From Nitzschia sp. DOCU1 (Eukaryota > Bacillariophyta > Bacillariophyceae > Bacillariales > Bacillariaceae): DNA of 64,000 nt. The translations under genes and the position numbers were made by a program. The first letter of the stretch is position 1, and each line of letters begins with the position of its first letter. Positions 31,838 to 41,035 of this stretch are shown piece after piece. Under the pieces are notes generated by a model. It saw nothing but the letters and a program-made list of their open reading frames with translations. It searched no databases and was not told the origin of the DNA. The stretch covers positions 2,013,534-2,077,533 of the forward strand of contig OX595986.1 in assembly GCA_951394045.1 (NCBI GenBank), in the 5' to 3' direction.

Positions 31838-31852
31838 GGCTGCGCAATATAA
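30870..31852 (+). pseudogene. DUF6570 gene of Helitron type, 3'-truncated
   Basis: Exons 30870-31690 and 31762-31852, with a 71-nt GT-AG intron. The splice converts a stop in exon 1 into continuous coding (ETQNCDDEDLLQTQDVV). The protein has Cys clusters (CSVCDS; ICNCCKKHLE) and the DUF6570 core: DALIMGYLVGDPPPELTCLN, then ELALVSTVRTVCQSWIFFGG. DUF6570 is the N-terminal region of many Helitron-type replication proteins. After VTVVLPDG the frame enters repeat copy B at 31838 and ends at a TAA after four more codons, giving about 303 residues. The HUH endonuclease and helicase regions that normally follow in one polypeptide are not attached. No HUH motif is seen here; HQH in GGCHQHIQGW belongs to DUF6570. 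Confidence 0.8.
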
Positions 31853-32159
31853 AGTCCGATCTGCGGCAGGTGATATCACGTCATCTGTAAAACGACGGTT
31901 GTCGAAGGGTGAGGATGACGAACCAAAGTCAAAGCGGGCGAAGAAATCGCCTTCGTCGAATAAAAAGGCTGCGCCAGCTTCCGAACGAGATTCGTCGACG
32001 AAGAAGAAAAAGAAGACTAATACTCCCGCTGTGGCAAGACGTCCACCGGAGCCGTCCAGTGACAGTGACGATGATTGGGAAGATAAGCGCCGTCGAAGGT
32101 TTGAAGCTCAGCCAGTTCCAAGAAAAATTCCCAGGCAGGAGCTATCTGACGATGGATCA
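31838..32159 (+). repeat. 322-bp direct repeat, copy B
   Basis: Second copy of the 322-bp repeat. Its left edge falls inside the second exon of the DUF6570 gene, at the codon pair GGC TGC. Its right edge continues directly into the remaining coding sequence of gene X. Confidence 0.95.
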
Positions 32160-32465
32160 TTGGATAGAAAGCCTCCTGCAAAAACGAAGACGCAGGCGAA
32201 GGCGCAGCCAAAACGTGCTGACAAGAAGTCAGCTGAGATGAAGCTCATGCCTGGAAAGCCTAAAGGTTTGTTGCTTGATGAAGTGTGCTTGATGGTCTCG
32301 TTGTGTACCAGGTACTAACTTATCCCACGCATAATGATTACAGACGTTTTTCTTACTGAAGAGTTATTTGATGACAGGTCCATTGAGGTTGTAGCCAAAG
32401 CTCCGGCTAAGGCTAAATCACCCAAGGGGGTGGAGCAGGGAAAGAAGAAAGTGGAGGAAAATTGA
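31838..32465 (+). pseudogene. Orphan 3' exons of gene X
   Basis: Copy B plus the continuing reading frame (SLDRKPPAKTKTQAKAQPKR...) to a donor at 32265/32266, a 78-nt intron, and a last exon at 32344-32465. That exon encodes DVFLTEELFDDRSIEVV and a Lys-rich end, with TGA at 32463-32465. The phase across the splice is correct. This is the part of gene X that copy A has lost. It has no start of its own, so it is a displaced 3' end rather than a gene. Its stop overlaps the start codon of the helicase gene by one base (TGATG). Confidence 0.75.
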
Positions 32466-35400
32466 TGCACAACGTGCAATGTCAAGATGATAGTGTGTTC
32501 AAATCCACAAGATCGAAGGCAAAAAAGGAACTACTTACATTCTGCGGTGAAATTGCTAGCGCCAAGCTCTTTCAGGATGATGATCTGGAAACTGGAATCT
32601 TTTCAGACTACCGTGTGTTTCAGTGTTCGAAATGCAATCCAAAGCAACGAGTACGAAAGAGGAAAAAGGATGCGCAGTCTTATATTACAAGACGACAAAA
32701 GGAACGAAACATCACACCTGTGTCAAAACAAGTACTGCGAGAAATGCGGCATAAGCGCAAATGTAGAGAACACAACGGTCACATCGCAACATGCAACACG
32801 TGTGGAAATAAGCTGCGCATTGACGACGTGAATGCTAATGCAATCAACTTCGTTATGAACTCAGATAACTACGAATTCCCTGACAAGAACAAACGAATTG
32901 ATCATTTCTTGTTCAACGAACAAATGAACACTGATTGGTGCATGCAGGAACCAAAGCAAATTGGACGTCGCTATTTCATGTCAAGCGTATTCCATAATAC
33001 CCACTGTTGTGTTCATGTCAACCGCTGTTTCGCAAAAGGTTGCGAGTGCTGTTTCAATCTACCAGAAGAAACCTGCGAAAAAGATATGTTGAAAACTAAA
33101 GGTTGTTTGGATTTGTGGTTCAACGTGTTTGGTGAATCTACCGAGTATGAGATGTTTCGGTTCACTCCTGCTCGAAACGTGCAGGATGCTTTCATGAATA
33201 CGCATTCTCCAATTCTGACCAAATCTCTCGGGTACAACACGAACGTGTTAGTCGCAATGAACGGGCCATGCGTATTCTATGTCACGGGTTATCAGGCCAA
33301 AGGTCAACAAAAAGAAGAACGGCAAGCATATGCCAAAGTGGCCGAAGTTATTTCAAAACTGATAAACGCGCAAGAACAGCAGGATTCCAATGAAAGAACA
33401 CCGCGTCATGAGGGGTTCCGTCGGTTACTGGCAGGAGTTTATGCTCATGTGAACGCACACATTTGTGCTGCGCCAATGGCGCATTATCTTGCTTTGCGAG
33501 GATCACGCTTCCGTTTCTCACACCCAAATGTTGCGATACCCGTCGTGTCGTCTGAATCATGGCTGCTTGGAAAAGATTCGTTGGGTGTGATGCGGATGGT
33601 CAATGGGAAAGCGACTTGGTGTCATACTGCTATGAATTATATCTATCGTGATGACCGATTGAAGGACCTGACTTTCTTTCAGTTTTATCAGCAAACCGAT
33701 GTTGTGCCAGCGGCAATGGCAAAAGCTCAAGACCTAACAGCCTATCATTTTACTGCCGATCATCCTCTGCACCAATGTTATGTTTTTGTCAAGCGCAAGG
33801 AAAAACGCGTGGCAAATTTCGGATGGAGTTGGTTGGGTAGTTCTTCGGAATTCGGTGGTTCACTGCTTCAACATTGCGATTTGCCCTCATCTTCTCCTAT
33901 TTTTAAGAACAGGGAAACATACTGTCGGAGATTCTTGATGCTTTTCAAGCCATTTCAGGATTTTGAAGATCTTCTTGACAAGAACGACAGCTATCAAGAG
34001 GCTTTTCGCCAATATGCGCACCACTTTTCCAAAGAGGCAATCCAATACGGAAACAACATTCAGAATATACATAATTCACTGCGCGTCGAACTACCAATGA
34101 ATGAGCTCACGAACACAACGACGCTGGATGAAGAACCAGAAGGCAATTTGGAAGAAGCAAATCCCTTAATGGAAGCTCATCATCTCGAATCAGTGTTAGC
34201 GCAAGCTTCCATAGTATTCGACACTGCTGACAACGTTGATGCAAGTTACGTTTCGGAGGTTATCGACCCTTCGTACGTCGCCCAGAAAGGAGCATGCAAT
34301 GGAGTTACTATTTCGTCTACTGCAGCGAATTTAGCACCCCATCAATCCGTATCTGTCAGAAGCGAACATCACCTTCCTGCAGAAGAGCCTTCATTGGTTG
34401 GTGGCGCAGTCCATTCTGTGCGTTTCAAATGCCAACTGCAAACCTTAAACAGACTCGCATCCCAAAGCACGCTTGTGTATTCTACAAACACTGCTGCAGA
34501 ACAAAGTGGTAATGTCACCACTTTTGCCAACGGCACTTGCGCATCCATTCGGCAATGGGGTAGGCGGGACAAACTTGACAAAAAGCAACAACGTGCCTTC
34601 GAAATTTTGGCCTCAACTTATGTCTCAACGTTCTATAAGGACGCAGAAGGTCCTGGCGACTTGAGAGAAAAGGCTCGATTGAAACGAATGGTACGTGGAT
34701 CACGACAGCATGTGGGACCACTGACAATGTTCATCACGGGTCCAGCCGGTGCAGGAAAATGTAAGTCGCATTAAATCCTGGTATCTGAACAATGAAAGTA
34801 TACCTATCCTAACTCTCGAATACAGCAAAAATTCTGGACTCTCTTATGGCTTACGCTAAAGCATTCAGTTCTAACATCCACCATCAGTTCACGGAAACAA
34901 CAATTCGATTGACAGCTATTACCGGTGCTGCTTCCATTTCGATTGCAGGCGATACAACATGTCGACAGTTCGGGTTGATCAGAGACAAACCAGCTACCTT
35001 CGAGGAACAACAAGCTTTCATCGACACAAGAATGAATATCGTCGACGAGATATCGTTTGGAACTCAAACAACTTTACGCAATTTGAGTGCGCGTCTGCAA
35101 AGCTTAACGGATTGTCGACAATATCCTTATGGAAACATACCGATTGTATTCATTGGCGATTTCTGCCAATTGGATGGAATTGGCGGTGAACCCATCTTCA
35201 AGGGAGAGCCAAGTCCATTGTGGGAGCTGTGCTTGAATCAAATGGTGGAACTAGATGGAGCGCACAGGTATAAGGACGATCCACTTTTGGGCGAAGCAAT
35301 GAGTAAAGCACGAGATGGTGATGATGCACTGCTGCGCAGCCTATTACGCGAACGTGAAATATACACCAACAATCTAAAAATTCCTCAGAATTTGGATGCG

Positions 35401-36264
35401 CGATATGCCGTATTCACCAACCAGAAACGTTCTGAAATCAACGCCAGTGTTTTCCGCACGTACCTCAATCAGTTTCACTCATCTCAGCGCGAGGATCCTA
35501 TCCCAGAAGGCGCCATCATTATGCGAGGTACCGGCAAATGGTCAGTCAATAAGCAGACTCTCAGTCCGCTTCATCATAAATTGTTGTGGGAAAGGTGTTC
35601 CGATGCACACATCACCAACCGAACCTACAAAGCAGATCCGTTTCTGGCACTTTTCCATGGATGCGAGATGATGGTGAGCGAAAATATAATGGTGAAACTC
35701 GGAGTCGCAAATGGAACTTGCTGCGCATTCCAAAAAGCAGTATTCAAGCCCAATGCGCAGCTAAAACCAATGAAAGTGCATGGCCGATGGGTCAATACGG
35801 TGGCTATTGATGATGTTGATCATATTGTGTTGCGCTTCGACAAAATGCACTCTCCTTCATTTGAAGGCACCTTCAAACTCTATCCCAGATCGAAAACGAT
35901 GAAAGTCCAATATCCTTGCAGTACTGACCCAAGCAAGAAGAAACGAGAGGATCTGGCAATCGATTTAATTCACTTTCCAGCCGTGATAAATTACGCTACT
36001 ACGGTCCACAAACTACAAGGCAAATCTGTCGACAATCTCGTCGTGGTTGATTGGTGCCGTATGCGAAACTGGGCCTATGTCGTCCTTTCCAGAGTTCGTA
36101 CACTGAGCGGCATTTTCCTGTCTTCTGCCTTGCCCGACGATATCTCTTTTCAGCCTGACGAGGAATATTTGAACATGATGACAAGACTACGACAGTCAAT
36201 CTTGGCCGACGACGTTGACGACGAAGATTCAGACGACGAAGATTTAGAAACAGTAGAGGTATAA
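32465..36264 (+). CDS. Helitron-type protein with Pif1 helicase domain
   Basis: Two exons (32465-34760, 34826-36264; 65-nt intron that splits the Walker A motif) encode 1,244 residues. The N-terminal part has Cys/His clusters (CSKCNPKQR, CREHNGHIATCNTCG, HNTHCCVHVNRCF, GCECCFNLPEETC). It then has the block SPILTKSLGYNTNV...VFYVTGYQAK, equivalent to the Helitron rep region that follows the HUH motif. Tyr272 and Tyr276 have the two-tyrosine spacing. The C-terminus is a Pif1/RecD-like helicase: GPAGAGKSK, NIVDEIS, FIGDFCQLDGIGG, HKLQGKSVDNLVV, VVLSRVR. I find no HUH (His-hydrophobic-His) motif, so the nicking site seems absent. The frame is closed upstream by a stop at 32414, so the ATG at 32465 is the first possible start. 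The long frame is intact. Confidence 0.85.
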
Positions 36265-37369
36265 TTGAATTGGAATCGCAAACTATGCGCAGCCAAATTA
36301 AGACCTACTGACATACAACCACCATTTCGTTCTCTCCACAATCCTGTCCGGTTGAATAGGAAGCGCAAACGTTGCGCAGCCAAAATAAACAGTCTGGTCC
36401 AATTATCCAATATGCGCCGCACTGCGCACTCTATTTTTGCACGAACTAAAAATAAGCACCATTCTGTTCTCTCCACAATGCTGTCCGGGCGACGTCTTTG
36501 ACTCATCTTACGACAATCAGAGTCATACTATATTTAAGCCAAAGTAGATTACGACAGCGAAAGTCATCCATATCCATAAATAATACGAGCATGCCGGCGA
36601 GGATGCCCTGCCTCCACGACTGGAAACTTGATAAATGAAAATCCACTGATATTTTTGCTCCTCTAAGTAAGGGCTTAGTAAAAATGAAAACGCGACCTAA
36701 AAAATGAACAGTTGAATCCCCCCCCCCACACCCCCCCCAGGTATAGCGAGCCTGTGGCCTCGGATAGAGGATTTCACGTATCGTCTTGGATTGAACTTCT
36801 CCGGGTTATGCGCCGCATGCGGCCCATAAAAATATCTTTTGTCCGCTACAATAAATAGCCCAAAAATATCTGGTATAAATCTTCAGAAGCGCCTCAAGAA
36901 AATGCCATATTGTTTCTTGGGCGTGTTTTTCTTCTTCTTATTGTTCTCGGGGACGAAGTACAGTACAGTATGACACTCATTATTTAAGGCATGCTATTTA
37001 ATGGAACTTCCGTAGTCGATCGTGCCGCTTTCTAAGACATGTTTTCTTCTTCTCTTTAGTACGCTAAAAGTTTAGAAACCCAGTGGCGGAATTTCTTTAA
37101 ATCGAGAAGAGCTGATCGCAACCAAGACGCTGGATTCAAGAGAGGCAAAAATTCAACATGGGCTTGCTCGACCATACCTCTTGCTCGGATGGAGACGAAT
37201 GTTTGGTCTCGATGCCTGCATCGCTGGTAACTAATGCCCCTTCATTTTCTTTGCATGCCCTGTCGGAAAATAGCGACAACCCGATTGAGGCAAGAAGAAA
37301 CAAGATCTCAACACCATCCCATTGATTTCAAGGCGCTTACGCAGACAAAGCTTGAGTTTTACCGTAGAG
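36265..37369. other. Right flank of mobile region with short repeats
   Basis: No gene. It holds two TGCGCAGCCAAA words (36286, 36373). Two copies of a roughly 32-bp segment follow (ACCA then TTCTCTCCACAAT and CTGTCCGG; about 36318-36351 and 36458-36490). Two imperfect units of about 40 bp begin TTACGACA and end AGTCAT (about 36507-36526 and 36547-36566). A C-run lies at 36718-36738. The right end of the element is probably in this stretch, but no Helitron-type CTRR hairpin end was identified with confidence. The last 300 bp should hold the ArfGAP promoter. Confidence 0.5.
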
Positions 37370-39635
37370 ATGGGGGAATCAACGTTGTTGAAGCGACGGC
37401 TAGAGAACCTGCTGCTCAGAGCCGAGAATCAAAACTGTTCCGATTGTAACGACAAAAAACCCACATGGGCGTCTTTGATTGTTCCTCCTAAAGGGTCGCC
37501 GCTTCCGACAATTGGGGCGTTTTGTTGCATGAATTGTTCCGGTATCCATCGTGGTATGGGTACCCACATTTGTTTTGTGCGGAGTGTCAGATTGGATGAA
37601 TGTAAGGAAGATTTTGTTGGCCGCAGATAATCGCCATTCCGTCCAGACTGAGCGTCCTTCTAATTTTTCGTCGTCGCCACTTTTTACCCTTGAAACCGGT
37701 ACAGGGAAAGAATCGGAGGTCTTGGCAATGGAGATCGGTGGAAACAAGCATGTTAATTCGATCTTTGAAGGGAAGGCATCTACCGATTTGATCAAACCAG
37801 ACTCTACATCCGATCTCCCAACCAGAGAAATCTATATTCGGTCCAAATACGTTGAACGAAAATATTATTGTCCGGAAGCCTATGCTGCAGTTGGAAAGAA
37901 AGATACCTCAGAGCCTATTAATCAACTCGGAGGAGTGGATCGACGAAGTAAATTGCGTCGTCAGGCGTCCATGCCAGTGTTTGCGTCCCCTCGCGCTACG
38001 CAAACAAAGGATTTAGCAACAAGGATTAACCTAATTGGGCGGATCCACGAGGACCAAAGTGGGTTTTCTCCTAACTGGAAGGCTTTTGCTTCCCCCGAAA
38101 AAGTTAAATCGGTTACGACGAAGTTAGGACCACGAAAGGATGATATGTCGGTTTCTTGGCATGACAACAGTCAACGAAGAAGGCAGGATTTATCGACATC
38201 GTGGCACTCACAATCCACTTCGAGGCGCGGTATGACCACTCCGGGGAGAATCTATCAAACAGGCTTGAATGATGAGGAACCATCTGACAAGCAGAAAGAA
38301 AAGCCTCCGTCGGAAGAATCCAGGGCATCTTCGTCCCCGGGCTCAAGGCCCGGTAGCAGTCGTTCACGTTCCAGGTCAACTGGCCGCAAACCTTCAGATA
38401 AATTGAAGACTACCTCGGGCCACAGTAGAACACGGCAAACTGACGACGACAGTGATGGTGATAGCTCGTTTGCTGCGGATGACGTTGCACTTGAAAAAGA
38501 TTTGAAAGTTGCGGAAAAGGGTCAAATGTCCATAAAATCACTCGACGCATTTCATAGTTCGGTTGGATCCATGGATTCTGACGATGCCAACGCACTTAAG
38601 AGTTCGTCGAAATACCGGAGAGGAAACCGTCGAATGCCTCGAGGTGGTCGTGGTGGGCTAGACAGAGCACTTAGTGTGCCAAATATACAGCAACCTCGGT
38701 CCAGTTCTCAACCCAGGAGAAAGATGGAGAAGAGAACAAGCGACAGAAGAGAAAACCGGAATTTAAAAGCCAGTACATCAGAAGAATGTAATGTGATTGC
38801 CAAAGTGGTACAAGCAGCTTCTGATGACACCGAAGAAATCAAGAAGTCAAGCGGCAAAACCGATGAATCCCGCACTCGCTCCAGCAGCAGGAGCCGGCCT
38901 TCCGATCAAAGGCGGCAACGCAGCACGTCCAGAAAACGGAGTTCTTCACGAAAGCGGGGCATTCGGCGTCAAGCCTCAAGTGACAGCATACCGTCATCGA
39001 GAAATCGATCGCACCGATCAGATACAGGTGGGGAACGTTCGACGAGCAAGGAGCGTTTGCGACGGAGAGGGACAAGCAAGGACAACACTGGTCAAGATTC
39101 AATGCTTTTTGATGACGATAAACAGCGCGACAGAACCTTTGACGAGGGGAGCGAAAAGAAAAGGTCTGAACGTGGCGGTAGCTCGCGCGGCCAATCAAGC
39201 CGGTCGAAAGGATCTTCTCCTCCTCGTCCTCGGCTCAACCGATCCAAATCAGATGACACTGAAACGCTATCGCATCATTTTTCCTCAAGTCGTACCTCGC
39301 TGTCCAAGAGTGAGCACGGGGACGATTGTCTTTCCATTGACACTAGTATGAAACCAAAGGTCACGACCCAAGTTACGAAGAAACAAGTAAAAGCGGATAA
39401 TTGGATCGAAGAGAGCGAAGAATTTTTCAGTGACGAGGACCTCTTTGCCAACTGTGGCGACCCGCTCTTTGATGAAACAGACGACGAAGAAGACGAAATG
39501 AAGGAGGCAGAAGAACCTCCAGCGAGGAAAGAAAAGGCTACAATTCCCATCAAGTTGGTGAAAGATGTGGCTCAGGCGGCCAAGGATCCCCCGCGGCCGA
39601 GCATTGACATTGAAGCCTTGACATTTTACAGTTGA
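37370..39635 (+). CDS. ArfGAP-domain protein with long Ser/Arg tail
   Basis: A GTPase-activating protein for ARF small GTPases, acting in vesicle traffic. Exons 37370-37601 and 37705-39635 (103-nt intron); 720 residues. The splice rebuilds the canonical SVRLDEWKESEVLAMEIGGNKHVNSIFEG. The zinc finger has C23-x2-C26 and C53-x2-C56, with the arginine finger Arg61 in CSGIHRGMGTH. The spacing between the Cys pairs is 26 residues, against the usual 16, because of an insertion (VPPKGSPLPT). After about residue 200 the protein is disordered and Ser/Arg/Lys-rich (SRSRSTGR-type), ending in an acidic segment. An in-frame non-ATG extension upstream to 37322 is not used. The catalytic domain is secure; the tail matches nothing I know. 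Confidence 0.9.
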
Positions 39636-39978
39636 TAGTTTAATGGCTTGATTCTTGAAGGATCATTGACGATTAGTATTCTCGTGTTTCCTTATGTATG
39701 CAGCGTTGCTGTTCCCCGTAATGTAGAGAAGTAATTTCTTCGGCAATTTGGAGCAGGGGCTGCTCCAATATCATGAATTCCTCCTCCTGGCCCCCTGCGA
39801 ACCAAGACCATCATTCAGCAAGCATAGCAAAATTACTGTTGCTAGGCCAACCAACCGCCTCGCCCACACATGTTCATGACAATCAGACGGGTATGAATCG
39901 TCCAGCGATCTCCCAGAGCCATATGGATGACATCTGTACTACGGGACACGATAACACGCTCACTTTGATGAGCATTGA

Positions 39979-40599
39979 CTACGTCGGGTGGTAGTGAGAC
40001 CGCTGTCCGTCACGTGTCGAATTGGCAAGCACAGCCACGAGTGGTAAATACATGGTGCAATCTCGGTTCCGAGGAGGATTGGACTTTGGGTCTCCTACTT
40101 TACCCGTCCCACGAAACCACATGAGTCCAGCATGACGGGGCGGTGGTTCTTGCAATCCCATTTCTTGTAAGATTCGTAATTTGTTGACATCTCGATTTCC
40201 CAAAATAAAAACTACTCGATCTGGATACCGTCGTTTCAAATCATTCAATTGTCGAATCGTATACAAATCATGACCTCCTTTATCCCAAATATCACCACCA
40301 AAGACTAGCATGGCACGGGGATGAGTAAAGTCAATGCATTCCTTGTAGGGAAACTCTGTGGAAGCTTTCACAAAGTTTAAAACTTTGCTGGTTTTGACAT
40401 AACGATCCAAATAAGCCTTGTCTCCTTCCACGTCGGTAATATAAGTCACAATGGTTTCCTCTTCGTCGTCGTTATTGGCAGTGGAATTCAAAACGGGGGA
40501 GGAATTTTGCGCCACATTTTGGTTTACTACCCCTTCGCCGTAGGACTCACTCTCGCAATTTGTGCAGTCAACATTGCCGCACCATTCTCTGGTCTCTGC
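39979..40599 (-). pseudogene. Metallophosphatase fragment, no in-frame ATG
   Basis: The open frame runs from 40599 to 39979 and carries calcineurin-type metallophosphoesterase motifs: [15 protein letters not shown], then [13 protein letters not shown] and [13 protein letters not shown], which correspond to the D-x-GD, GD-x(n)-GNRD metal-binding blocks. The protein stops soon after WFRGTGK, before the His motifs that complete the active site. I see no in-frame ATG before the conserved region; the first candidate at 40515 is GTG. A possible donor (GGTAAAG) after RGTG finds no recognisable next exon in the 340 bp before the ArfGAP stop. So this is either a relic or a gene whose other exons I failed to see. 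Confidence 0.55.
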
Positions 40600-41035
40600 T
40601 CAGAACATGTCTGTGAGAGCGACATATCTGTGCGTGGAACCTTGCCTTGTTGAGACTTCGGTGGCAATGAACACTATAGTTCTTCCTCTGTGATGAAAAT
40701 GGAAGAATTTCGGCGTCGTTTTGGTGGCAGCACATCAGAAGGTGTGGTCGGCCTTGCTCGCCGACCCTTTTTATTCCGAACTTTGGTTGGCTAATTTGCG
40801 GGGCGGCGTGGTGAGTCAGAAGAGTCCATCGGTGGTCATCGCCAACAATTTGGCGATTTGTTGCTCATTTCGCGCCACGCGCCCGTTGTGTGGTGGGGGT
40901 TGGCAGGATGTTTCGTCGTCGTTCTTCGCTGGCCTTTCCCATTTCATTTGGTTGCATGGGTGGTGAAATCTCATTGCGTTCCGGCACAGTGTCCAGTGGC
41001 TTTTGAATAGTTTGTTCATCTGGTCTGGTCGTATC
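40600..41035. promoter_or_regulatory. Divergent intergenic region
   Basis: About 435 bp upstream of the SHPRH-like gene and the metallophosphatase fragment. ORFs on both strands overlap each other here; none is credible. It contains the promoter of the downstream gene. Confidence 0.3.

Noticed and set aside
27652..36597. GGCATGCTCG at 27652 and its reverse complement at 36588 as terminal inverted repeats
   Set aside because: Only 10 bp match, the word contains the palindrome GCATGC, and flanking bases do not extend the match.
36718..36738. C-rich run as a possible structural element
   Set aside because: Two short C runs separated by ACA; most likely simple slippage. Noted only as low-complexity sequence near the element's right flank.
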